Source: an uncultured Bacteroides sp.
GTDB taxonomy: Bacteria > Bacteroidota > Bacteroidia > Bacteroidales > Bacteroidaceae
Reading direction: 5' to 3'
Assembly (NCBI GenBank): GCA_900556625.1
Contig: USPQ01000063.1
Coordinates: 1 to 15,471 of the forward strand
DNA: 15,471 nucleotides
Of this stretch, positions 1 through 6,578 are shown one piece after another. Each line of letters opens with the position of its first letter. The first letter of the stretch is position 1. A program made the translations under genes and the position numbers. Under the pieces are notes generated by a model. That model ran no database searches. It was not told the origin of the DNA and worked only from the letters and a program-made list of their open reading frames with translations.

Positions 1-2750
1 TTTTCGGTTCTATGGTGCTCGTGGCAGCCGTGCTCTACGGCATTGTGCCGGGTATCGTGAAAGTAGGCGGCTGGTTCGAACTGTTGTTTGTCAACGGATT
101 GGGAATGCCGTTCAACACCGGAGTAGTGGTCTATATCATCCTGCTTGCAGCAGCGCTGATCTGGGGTGTTTACGAAAGTTACACGCAAAAGAGCAAGGCG
201 CGCATGGCTGTCTCCTTTATCCTGACGATTGCCCTGCTCGGTATCCCGTTCTACGGACATGGAGCCAGCAGTATCCTCATCGGTATCCTCGTAATCGGCG
301 TATTGGCTATCTATCTTGCCCCGCACATGCAGGAAAAGATGAAAGAGAAATGGCGTATTTCGGCGCGCACGCTGAACACGACATTGCTGTGCACGATGAT
401 GATCGTTATCGGCTATTCGTCTTATGCACTGATCGTTATCCGCTCTACCGCCAACACGCCCATGGACCAGAACTCACCGGAAGATATCTTCACGCTGGGC
501 GAATACCTCGGTCGTGAACAGTATGGTACACGCCCGTTGTTCTACGGCCCTGCTTTCTCCTCCAAAGTGGCACTCGACGTAAAAGACGGTTATTGCATTC
601 CCCGCCAGTCGGAAACAGGCAGCAAGTATGTCCGCAAGGAAAAGACTTCGCCGGACGAAAAAGACTCTTATATCGAACTCCCCGGACGTATCGAGTATGA
701 ATACGCACAGAATATGCTTTTCCCGCGTATGTACAGTTCCTCGCACGCCCCGCTCTACAAGCAATGGGTTGACATCAAGGGACATGACGTACCTTACGAC
801 CAATGTGGAGAAATGGTCATGGTGAATATGCCTACCCAATGGGAGAACATCAAGTTCTTCTTCTCCTACCAGTTGAACTTCATGTACTGGCGTTACTTCA
901 TGTGGAACTTCGCCGGACGCCAGAACGACATTCAGGGTAGCGGAGAAATAGAACACGGCAACTGGATTACCGGTATTCCGTTCATCGATAACCTGCTCGT
1001 AGGCAATCAGGAATTCCTGCCGCAGGACCTCAAGAATAACAAAGGACACAATGTATTCTACTGCCTGCCGTTGCTGCTCGGACTGATCGGGCTTTTCTGG
1101 CAAGCCTACCACAGTCAGCGTGGTATCCAGCAGTTCTGGGTAGTATTCTTCCTGTTCTTCATGACGGGTATCGCCATTGTGCTCTACCTCAACCAGACGC
1201 CTGCACAGCCTCGTGAACGAGATTATGCATACGCCGGTTCATTCTATGCCTTTGCCATCTGGGTAGGTATGGGTGTGGCAGGTGTTATCCGGCTATTGCG
1301 GGAGTACTGCAAGATGCAGGAACTTCCTGCCGCTGCTCTGGCTTCCGTTCTCTGCCTGTTTGTCCCCATTCAAATGGCAGGACAGACGTGGGACGACCAC
1401 GACCGTAGCGGCCGCTTCGTAGCCCGCGACTTCGGCCAGAACTATTTGATGACCCTGCAGGAATCAGGAAACCCGATTATCTACACCAACGGTGATAACG
1501 ATACCTTCCCTCTGTGGTACAACCAGGAAACGGAAGGCTTCCGTACCGATGCCCGCACTTGTAACCTGAGTTACTTGCAGACCGACTGGTACATCGACCA
1601 GATGAAGCGTCCGGCATACGATTCGCCCTCTCTCCCTATCACATGGGACCGCGTCCAATACGTGGAAGGACAGAACGAGTATATCTCTATCCGCCCGGAA
1701 ATGAAGAAGCTCATCGACAACTACTTCAAGCAGGCCGAAGAACTGGCAGCACAGGGAGACACCACCGTATTGTCTCTCGTCCACTCTATCTTCGGAGAGA
1801 ACCCGTATGAACTGAAGGAGATTATCAACCGCTGGATGCTCGGCAAGAACGACCAACTGAAGGAGCTGCTCAAGAAAAGCGGACAGGGAATCGAACTTCC
1901 TCTGATCCCGACGGACAGTATCGTGATGAAAGTGGATGCGGAAGCCGTGCGCCGTTCCGGCATGAAGATACCGGAAGCCTTGGGTGACTCTATCCCCGAA
2001 TATATGACTATCTCGCTGAAAGACGCCAACGGCAACCCGAAACGCGCGCTTTACAAGAGCGAACTGATGATGCTCGAAATGCTGGCCAACGCCAACTGGG
2101 AACGCCCGATCTATATGGCAATAACCGTAGGCAGCGAAAACCACCTCGGCATGGATAACCACTTCGTTCAGGAAGGTCTTGCCTACCGCTTCACTCCGTT
2201 CGAAACGGACAAACTGAACAGCAAAATCGACAGTGAAAAGATGTACGACAACCTGATGAACAAGTTCAAGTTCGGCGGTATCGACAAGCCGGGAATCTAC
2301 ATCGACGAGAACGTGATGCGTATGTGCTACACACACCGCCGCATCTTCACGCAACTGGTGGGACAACTCATCAAGGAAGGCAAAAAAGACAAGGCGCTTG
2401 CCGCCCTCGACTATGCCGAGAAGATGATTCCATCGTCCAACGTACCGTACGACTGGGCCAACGGGGCTTTCCAAATGGCAGAAGCCTACTATCAGTTGGG
2501 ACAGACAGAGAAAGCGAACAAGATTATCGACGAACTTGCCAACAAGTCGCTCGAATACATGGTCTGGTATCTGAGTCTGACCGACTACCAACTCTCCATT
2601 GCCAGCGAAAACTTCATGTACAATGCAGGATTGCTTGACGCGGAAGTACGCCTAATGGAGAAATACAAATCAGAAGAACTTGCAAAACACTACTCCGAAC
2701 AGCTCGACCAACTATACAACGAGTATGTGACGAGAATGAAAGGGAAATAA
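1..2750 (+). CDS. DUF2723 membrane protein (GT117/TMEM260-like), 5' end outside the window
   Basis: The reading frame is open from base 3, so the Met at 12 is internal and the N-terminal part is missing; 915 residues are visible, ending in TAA. The first half is hydrophobic, with about nine membrane segments between nt 12 and 1380 (for example near 94-165, 205-260, 385-440, 1135-1190, 1230-1290) and a polar loop at about 445-1040. From about 1390 the chain is soluble and holds the block NGDNDTFPLWYNQE near nt 1488-1530, which I associate with this Bacteroidales family. The last 140 residues (about 2330-2740) are helical and TPR-like. Family knowledge: DUF2723 belongs to the GT-C glycosyltransferase fold, and the human relative TMEM260 is a protein O-mannosyltransferase. 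The acidic catalytic residues expected in the first loop lie upstream, so activity cannot be judged here. Donor and acceptor are unknown. Confidence 0.88.
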   Translation, partial: FGSMVLVAAVLYGIVPGIVKVGGWFELLFVNGLGMPFNTGVVVYIILLAAALIWGVYESYTQKSKARMAVSFILTIALLGIPFYGHGASSILIGILVIGVLAIYLAPHMQEKMKEKWRISARTLNTTLLCTMMIVIGYSSYALIVIRSTANTPMDQNSPEDIFTLGEYLGREQYGTRPLFYGPAFSSKVALDVKDGYCIPRQSETGSKYVRKEKTSPDEKDSYIELPGRIEYEYAQNMLFPRMYSSSHAPLYKQWVDIKGHDVPYDQCGEMVMVNMPTQWENIKFFFSYQLNFMYWRYFMWNFAGRQNDIQGSGEIEHGNWITGIPFIDNLLVGNQEFLPQDLKNNKGHNVFYCLPLLLGLIGLFWQAYHSQRGIQQFWVVFFLFFMTGIAIVLYLNQTPAQPRERDYAYAGSFYAFAIWVGMGVAGVIRLLREYCKMQELPAAALASVLCLFVPIQMAGQTWDDHDRSGRFVARDFGQNYLMTLQESGNPIIYTNGDNDTFPLWYNQETEGFRTDARTCNLSYLQTDWYIDQMKRPAYDSPSLPITWDRVQYVEGQNEYISIRPEMKKLIDNYFKQAEELAAQGDTTVLSLVHSIFGENPYELKEIINRWMLGKNDQLKELLKKSGQGIELPLIPTDSIVMKVDAEAVRRSGMKIPEALGDSIPEYMTISLKDANGNPKRALYKSELMMLEMLANANWERPIYMAITVGSENHLGMDNHFVQEGLAYRFTPFETDKLNSKIDSEKMYDNLMNKFKFGGIDKPGIYIDENVMRMCYTHRRIFTQLVGQLIKEGKKDKALAALDYAEKMIPSSNVPYDWANGAFQMAEAYYQLGQTEKANKIIDELANKSLEYMVWYLSLTDYQLSIASENFMYNAGLLDAEVRLMEKYKSEELAKHYSEQLDQLYNEYVTRMKGK

Positions 2751-2757
2751 ATTAAGC

Positions 2758-2833
2758 AATAAGTAACAAGTATTAAGCGATATCATCCATGCGGTTTACA
2801 ACGCAGCCCATTGCTTATTACTTGTTACTTATT
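2758..2833. repeat. Stem-loop from a 21-nt inverted repeat
   Basis: Arms 2758-2778 and 2813-2833 are reverse complements at 20 of 21 positions, with a 34-nt loop. They fill most of the 106-bp gap between the DUF2723 gene and the deacetylase gene. The arms are AT-rich (core AATAAGTAACAAGTA). The right arm is followed by ATTATTTC rather than a clean T run, so it is at best a weak terminator. It could protect an mRNA 3' end or be a copy of a dispersed repeat. Confidence 0.75.
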
Positions 2834-2856
2834 ATTTCAAAAAAGTACAAACTCTC

Positions 2857-3471
2857 ATGTTTATAGAACAACCACCGTGGTTTTTCCGGGCGTTGTATCC
2901 GCAAGCCATTTTCCGAATGGACCCGAACGAACGGGCCGTCTACCTGACTTTTGATGACGGACCTATCCCCGAAGTTACTCCCTGGGTACTGGAACTGCTG
3001 GAAAAACACAATATTAAAGCTACCTTCTTCATGGTAGGCGACAATATAAAGAAACACCCGGACGAATACCGGATGGTGGTAGAACACGGTCACCGCATCG
3101 GCAACCACACTTTCAACCACATCCGTGGATTCGAATACTCCAACCCCGACTATCTGGCAAATGCCCAAAAAGTAGATGAAATCATACATTCCGACCTGTT
3201 CCGCCCGCCACACGGCCACATGGGTTTCCGACAATACTATACCCTCCGCTATCATTACCGGATCATCATGTGGGACCTCGTGACCCGCGATTACAGTAAG
3301 CGGATGCGCCCGGAACAGGTACTCAACAACGTGAAACGTTACGCACGCAACGGCTCTATCATCACCTTCCACGACTCCCTGAAATCATGGAACAACGGGA
3401 ATCTGCAATATGCCCTCCCCCGCTCTATCGAGTTTCTGAAAGCGGAAGGATATGAGTTTAAAGTGTTATAA
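2857..3471 (+). CDS. Polysaccharide deacetylase family protein (NodB/CE4)
   Basis: This 204-residue protein is almost entirely a NodB homology domain. The five CE4 motifs are present in order: TFDDGP with D33 and D34 (general base and metal ligand), HTFNH with metal-binding H84 and H88, RPPHG at 116-120, the W139-D140 segment, and ITFHDS with H172. The family removes N- or O-acetyl groups from glycans such as peptidoglycan or chitin-like chains using a divalent metal. The third motif has His where Tyr is more usual. There is no signal peptide or lipobox; the N-terminus (FIEQPPWFFRALYP) leads straight into the fold, so a cytoplasmic or non-classical location is likely and the substrate is unknown. 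The ATG at 2857 is used because the domain begins about 25 residues later and no better start lies upstream. The preceding gene ends 106 bp away across a stem-loop, so co-transcription is uncertain. Confidence 0.9.
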   Translation: MFIEQPPWFFRALYPQAIFRMDPNERAVYLTFDDGPIPEVTPWVLELLEKHNIKATFFMVGDNIKKHPDEYRMVVEHGHRIGNHTFNHIRGFEYSNPDYLANAQKVDEIIHSDLFRPPHGHMGFRQYYTLRYHYRIIMWDLVTRDYSKRMRPEQVLNNVKRYARNGSIITFHDSLKSWNNGNLQYALPRSIEFLKAEGYEFKVL

Positions 3472-3491
3472 CGTTACGCGAGCTATACAGA

Positions 3492-3529
3492 ATACGTCAT
3501 ATCAGCTAAAACATACGTTATATCAGCTA
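3492..3529. repeat. Two-copy 17-nt tandem repeat ahead of queG
   Basis: ATACGTCATATCAGCTA at 3492-3508 recurs at 3513-3529 with one change (16 of 17), giving a 21-nt period. The second copy ends five bases before the queG ATG. AGCTATACAG at 3481-3490 resembles a degraded further copy. It may be a slippage product or a repeated protein-binding site; the sequence does not decide. Confidence 0.7.
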
Positions 3530-3534
3530 TAAAA

Positions 3535-4458
3535 ATGGAAGCACTCCTCCCCACTGAAATAATCAAAGCCGAAGCCCTGCGCCTCGGCTTTTCAGCCTGT
3601 GGAGCAGCGCCTGCCGAAGCTGTCAGTGAAAAGGTTGCTGATACTTTCCGCCAATGGCTTGCAGACGGTTGCCAGGGGGAAATGGCTTATATGCAGAATT
3701 ATGAGGACAAGCGCCTCGACCCGCGGCTCTTAGTAGAAGGGGCACGCACCGTTATCAGTGTTGCCCTGAACTATTATCCCGAAACGAAGCTGCCGGAGAA
3801 TGAATACCAGATAGCGTGGTATGCCTACGGCAAAGATTATCACGATGTCATGAAGGCAAAGCTCAAGACGTTGCTTGAGTTTATCCAAAACAACTATTCT
3901 GCCGGCGGACGCGCCTTCTGCGACACCGCCCCCGTACTCGAACGCTATTGGGCATGGCGTGCCGGACTCGGCTGGATAGGGAAAAACACCCAGCTTATCA
4001 TTCCGCAAGCGGGTTCTTGCTTCTTTTTGGGAGAATTAATTATTGACTTGCCTGCCGACCGCTATGACAGTCCGCAGGAAAACCGTTGCGGTTCATGTAC
4101 CCGTTGCCTCAACGCTTGTCCTACAAAAGCGTTAGAAGCGCCTTTCAGGCTCAATTCCGCCAAATGTCTCTCTTATCTGACCATTGAATACCGTGGAGAA
4201 CTTCCGCCCGATACGGGGCAAAAAATGGGCAAAATGATCTACGGCTGCGACGAATGTCAACGTGCCTGTCCATGGAACCGCTTCGCGACTCCTTCACGGA
4301 CAATAGAATTCTCCCCTTCCGCCTCCCTGCTGACCATGCGGAAGGAAGACTGGCACCGCCTCTCGGAAGAACAATACAGGACACTGTTCAAGGGCAGCGC
4401 AGTGAAAAGGGCCAAGTATCAGGGACTCATGCGAAACATCCGGTCCGCGAAAAAGTAA
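3535..4458 (+). CDS. queG: Epoxyqueuosine reductase QueG
   Basis: QueG uses cobalamin and two 4Fe-4S clusters to reduce epoxyqueuosine to queuosine at position 34 of tRNAs with GUN anticodons; it is cytoplasmic. The 307-residue sequence has the DTAPVLER block with D130 (the proposed proton donor), the WIGKN block at 147-151, and a ferredoxin-like domain with C185-x2-C188-x2-C191-x3-C195-P. The second cluster set is C211 and C238-x2-C241-x3-C245-P. It is shorter than the E. coli enzyme (about 379 residues, from memory) because the chain stops soon after the clusters and lacks most of the C-terminal helical-repeat extension, which I believe is normal for Bacteroides. The ATG at 3535 lies directly after a short tandem repeat, and no clear Shine-Dalgarno is visible, which is common in this phylum. 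It is 63 bp downstream of the deacetylase gene and could share its transcript. Confidence 0.95.
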   Translation: MEALLPTEIIKAEALRLGFSACGAAPAEAVSEKVADTFRQWLADGCQGEMAYMQNYEDKRLDPRLLVEGARTVISVALNYYPETKLPENEYQIAWYAYGKDYHDVMKAKLKTLLEFIQNNYSAGGRAFCDTAPVLERYWAWRAGLGWIGKNTQLIIPQAGSCFFLGELIIDLPADRYDSPQENRCGSCTRCLNACPTKALEAPFRLNSAKCLSYLTIEYRGELPPDTGQKMGKMIYGCDECQRACPWNRFATPSRTIEFSPSASLLTMRKEDWHRLSEEQYRTLFKGSAVKRAKYQGLMRNIRSAKK

Positions 4459-4517
4459 GTGACCGAAGTTCTGAAAACACGCCGCACGGTCTGAATAAGC
4501 AAAATTTAGCAACCATA

Positions 4518-4551
4518 TTGTTCTCCCGCCTCATTATTTTTCATAAATTTG
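4518..4551 (+). promoter_or_regulatory. Bacteroides-type promoter for the structured leader
   Basis: TAAATTTG at 4544-4551 matches the Bacteroides -7 consensus TAnnTTTG exactly. A TTG at 4518-4520 lies 23 nt upstream as a plausible -33 element, slightly farther than usual. The predicted start is near 4556-4559, which coincides with the first base of the hairpin at 4559. No other good candidate is seen between queG and the HTH gene. Confidence 0.5.
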
Positions 4552-4558
4552 CAGCGGA

Positions 4559-4663
4559 CTCTTCCGCAGAAAGCCTTCGGGTGGTTAGTGGGGAGAGCTG
4601 TTTATATAGAGAAGACGTTTACAAGCGTTTGTCTTTCGTGTTTCAAAACTTCGCAGTTTTTTT
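4559..4663 (+). ncRNA. Candidate small RNA or first part of a long leader
   Basis: From the predicted start site the RNA could form a helix 4559-4565/4591-4597 (seven pairs, one U-G), which encloses a GCC-UUCG-GGU hairpin. A five-pair helix 4612-4616/4631-4635 follows, and then a terminator-like hairpin ending in U's at 4663. That gives about 105 nt, a normal bacterial sRNA size. No convincing open reading frame is present: no signal peptide, domain or ribosome-binding site. It may instead be the 5' part of one long leader that reads through to the HTH gene. I recognise no known RNA family here. Confidence 0.3.
4645..4663 (+). terminator. Weak intrinsic terminator-like hairpin
   Basis: AAAACU (4645-4650) pairs with AGUUUU (4655-4660) around the loop UCGC, and the U run continues to 4663 (seven U's from 4657). 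The stem is AU-rich and short, so termination would probably be partial. Its place about 105 nt after the predicted start and before the second structured block fits an sRNA end or an attenuator. Confidence 0.4.
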
Positions 4664-4695
4664 CATATCACCAGAAAGATGAATAGCAACAAAGA

Positions 4696-4926
4696 CGTCC
4701 TCCTGATGTGTATTTATATACATCCGTGCCTCTCTTTGCCGAAACAAAGGGAGGTTACGGGTGTTGTACATATCGGCGTGGGCTTTCTGCGTTGTTCGTT
4801 CTTGATGATATGGCATTGCGAAGGCCTTGAAACACGGAACGGACGAAGGTGAGATTCCCACGCCTCTTTTATATATTCTCGCCGGTATTACAATAATCCG
4901 TTCCTCCAACGGGAATCCGGGGGACG
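4696..4926 (+). ncRNA. Multi-branched structured RNA of unknown class
   Basis: Outer helix 4696-4703/4919-4926 (8 pairs) closes the element. Inside are hairpin 4705-4712/4717-4724 (8 pairs, loop UUUA), hairpin 4729-4738/4745-4754 (10 pairs, loop CCGAAA), and a long arm. The arm is built from 4763-4768/4889-4894, 4775-4782/4857-4864 (8 pairs, all Watson-Crick) and 4794-4801/4837-4844 (8 pairs). A small hairpin at 4901-4904/4912-4915 follows. Four of the helices, including the outer one, each contain an internal G-U pair that would become A-C on the other strand, so the + strand is the functional RNA. A rival pairing, 4750-4754/4903-4907 plus 4757-4760/4898-4901, would break the 10-pair hairpin. 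The HTH gene starts 18 nt after the outer helix. I see no tmRNA, RNase P or SRP signatures, and it is not a single long hairpin like 6S RNA. Confidence 0.6.
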
Positions 4927-4943
4927 CACACTTGCAGAATGAC

Positions 4944-5174
4944 ATGATTCATGCGGGACAACTTATCGAACGCACGCTTCACGAACAAGGACGTACTGTT
5001 ACCTGGTTCGCCAGTCAGCTATGCTGCACACGTCCCAACGTCTACAAGATCTTCCGGAAAGAGAATATCGACATCCACCTGCTCTGGCGCATCTCCTGCA
5101 TCCTCAACCACGACTTCTTCCACGATTTATCCGACAGCATCAGTACGGGCAGCTCCTCCGGTGTATCCAAATAG
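4944..5174 (+). CDS. Small XRE-like helix-turn-helix protein
   Basis: The 76-residue product is little more than one helix-turn-helix domain. Residues 17-37 (VTWFASQLCCTRPNVYKIF in the core) form the HTH, and 41-62 (NIDIHLLWRISCILNHDFF) form the following helices, the pattern of the very short HTH proteins common in Bacteroides. It has a polar Ser-rich tail and no sensor domain, so it probably binds DNA as a dimer or needs a partner; its targets are unknown. The ATG at 4944 is chosen because the conserved domain begins there. A longer reading would need a TTG at 4827, inside the structured RNA, and its extra 39 residues look non-coding. No strong Shine-Dalgarno is present. The long structured leader suggests post-transcriptional control, and the next gene has its own promoter-like element. 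Confidence 0.8.
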   Translation: MIHAGQLIERTLHEQGRTVTWFASQLCCTRPNVYKIFRKENIDIHLLWRISCILNHDFFHDLSDSISTGSSSGVSK

Positions 5175-5234
5175 GATACAATTCCGTATCCTCCTTGGAA
5201 CTATGTTTTCTCCTGCTGGTATAGTCCTTTCGCA

Positions 5235-5242
5235 TACCTTTG
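5235..5242 (+). promoter_or_regulatory. Bacteroides -7 promoter element ahead of the secreted-protein genes
   Basis: TACCTTTG at 5235-5242 is an exact match to TAnnTTTG, 32 bp before the ATG at 5274, giving a leader of about 25 nt. A good -33 TTTG at ideal spacing is missing; TTTC at 5207-5210 is the nearest, 24 nt upstream. Spacing and position support real use for the 5274 and 5812 genes. Confidence 0.5.
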
Positions 5243-5273
5243 CAAGCATATTAACATATAATCACAAAGGGAT

Positions 5274-5756
5274 ATGAAAACGAAAAAACTGATTTTAGTT
5301 ATTTTCCTCACCTTTATCGGTGCAATCGGAGCGTACGCACAGAAAACAAATGTAAGAATGCAGGAAACACAGGCACGTCTACTGGATGTCACCTCAAACG
5401 CTTATGTAAAGCCGCTAACCGTGGAGTTGCAGATAGACAAATCGAAAGGACGCATCAAAGACGAATGGACGCTCACCAGAGAACAAGCCGAACAGGAGAT
5501 GAATGGCGACCTGGTCAACATCCGCAGCTATGCAATCTATATGTCTTCGCAAAAACATAATGCAGACGTGATAGTGGCAGCCACATTCAACGTCAAAACC
5601 AATGACGACGGGAACGGGTATAAAGTGACCGTCATCGGCTATCCGGCCACCTTTATCAACTGGAAGACGGCAGAAGCCTCGGACTACGAATGGATCCGCA
5701 TGGAAAAAACTCTCACAACAGCCGACAAAGACAAGATAGCCGCCGTCATCAAATAA
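5274..5756 (+). CDS. Secreted protein of unknown function (160 aa)
   Basis: I do not recognise this family. The first 22 residues are a clean Sec signal peptide (KTKK, then a hydrophobic core, then AYA before Q23), with no Cys for lipidation, so the mature protein of about 138 residues is periplasmic or released. The mature part alternates short strands with charged turns (for example KPLTVELQID at 46-55, ADVIVAATFNVK at 97-108, YKVTVIGYPATF at 116-127), suggesting a small alpha/beta or beta-rich fold. There are no cysteines in the mature chain and no catalytic motif I can name. An AAAGG lies just before the ATG at 5274. The next gene starts 55 bp downstream on the same strand without a terminator between, so the two are probably co-transcribed. 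The HTH protein just upstream is a plausible regulator, by position only. Confidence 0.8.
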   Translation: MKTKKLILVIFLTFIGAIGAYAQKTNVRMQETQARLLDVTSNAYVKPLTVELQIDKSKGRIKDEWTLTREQAEQEMNGDLVNIRSYAIYMSSQKHNADVIVAATFNVKTNDDGNGYKVTVIGYPATFINWKTAEASDYEWIRMEKTLTTADKDKIAAVIK

Positions 5757-5811
5757 CAACCGTTATCAAATAAACAGACAACAAGTATTAATAATCAAAT
5801 AGAATTTCAAC

Positions 5812-6471
5812 ATGAAAAAACTATTATCATTGGCAGCCGCATTCTTACTGTGTGCAGGCGTGCAAGCACAGATTGTATCATCCAGAAGTGTCAGCATCAA
5901 ATCCGCTCAGAAACAGCCTTCTGAAACACAATGGTTCCTGCGTGGCGGATTGAATGTCATGAAAATGACCGGAGACGGAGCGGAAGACACCGGCAGCAAA
6001 CTCGGTTACAACTTTGTTTACGGTTTCCAGAAGCCATTAGGGAGTATAGGTACGTACTGGGGAATGGAGTTCGGACTCGGTTCCCGCGGCTGGAAGGTCG
6101 AAGAAAACGAAAGCGACTACGAATACAGCCTAAGCTTAATGGCCCACAACGTACAGGTTTCTCCGTTTACTTTCGGATATAAATACAACATTACGGATGC
6201 TCTGGCAGTCGACGCACATCTCGGCGCTTACGTAAGTTGCGACTATGTAGGTAAGATTAAAGAAAAAGAATCCTATCAGGGAGACAGTGAAGAAACAAGC
6301 GTCAACATGGGCGACTGGGAAGACTGGAAGCGGGTGGATGCAGGCATGAATATCGGTGTCGGTATATGGTACGACCGTTTCAACCTAGATTTCACTTATC
6401 AGCGCGGCTTTATCAAAACATGGGAGTGTAACACCAGCAATGTCCTGATTCGTCTGGGTGTAGCTTTCTAA
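5812..6471 (+). CDS. Outer-membrane beta-barrel protein (219 aa)
   Basis: A signal peptide of 19 residues (MKKLLSLAAAFLLCAGVQA, then Q20) is followed by alternating strands with aromatic girdles: WFLRGGLNVMKM, YNFVYGFQ, YWGMEFGLGSRGW, VSPFTFGYKYNI, LAVDAHLGAYVSC, AGMNIGVGIWY, FNLDFTYQRGFI. It ends in strand LIRLGVAF with a C-terminal Phe, the usual recognition signal for the BAM machinery. This is the pattern of 8-strand OMP_b-brl proteins of Bacteroidetes (PorT/OmpA-barrel-like). The specific role is unknown. An acidic loop at about 157-170 (DSEETSVNMGDWEDW) probably faces outward. The gene lies 55 bp after the 160-residue secreted protein and is followed by an intrinsic terminator at 6509-6558, so the two form a likely bicistronic unit. 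Confidence 0.8.
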   Translation: MKKLLSLAAAFLLCAGVQAQIVSSRSVSIKSAQKQPSETQWFLRGGLNVMKMTGDGAEDTGSKLGYNFVYGFQKPLGSIGTYWGMEFGLGSRGWKVEENESDYEYSLSLMAHNVQVSPFTFGYKYNITDALAVDAHLGAYVSCDYVGKIKEKESYQGDSEETSVNMGDWEDWKRVDAGMNIGVGIWYDRFNLDFTYQRGFIKTWECNTSNVLIRLGVAF

Positions 6472-6508
6472 GTGAAGTACAATCAAACCTCAATTACACA
6501 TATATCCA

Positions 6509-6558
6509 GCGTTCACGTCTTTCTCTCTCAACAGGGAGAAGGGGTGAATGCTGTTTTT
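6509..6558 (+). terminator. Intrinsic terminator after the beta-barrel gene
   Basis: The lower stem 6509-6516/6544-6551 (eight pairs, one G-U) and upper stem 6521-6527/6534-6540 (seven pairs, one U-G) are capped by UCAACA and separated by a small internal loop. UGUUUUUCUU follows directly. It sits 38 bp after the stop of the beta-barrel gene. If it works, the 6579 gene needs a separate start or depends on readthrough. Confidence 0.65.
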
Positions 6559-6578
6559 CTTAAAAACAACGGAGTATG

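Noticed and set aside
474..1112. 212-codon antisense open frame
   Set aside because: Same reason: it mirrors the coding strand of the DUF2723 protein and has no independent support.
1464..2591. 375-codon open frame antisense to the DUF2723 gene
   Set aside because: It lies wholly inside a well-supported gene, has no recognisable domain or signal, and is rich in His/Val/Phe as expected from the reversed codon pattern of the real gene.
4848..4858. GGTGAGATTCC, resembling the T-loop block of cobalamin or FMN riboswitches
   Set aside because: The other conserved blocks of both riboswitches are absent, the flanking stem does not form beyond two pairs, and the C's are better used in the helix 4775-4782/4857-4864.
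4775..4864. tRNA-like outline (GGCGTGG/CCACGCC acceptor-like stem, 90 nt)
   Set aside because: There is no D-loop GG, no anticodon arm in register, no TTCRA T-loop and no 3' CCA context.
4827..4943. N-terminal extension of the HTH protein from a TTG codon
   Set aside because: It would run through the helices of the structured RNA, and the extra 39 residues have no HTH-family character. The domain begins at the ATG at 4944.
4643..4945. 100-codon minus-strand open frame over the structured RNA
   Set aside because: No domain, signal or ribosome-binding site; the same bases are explained by RNA helices with strand-specific G-U pairs.
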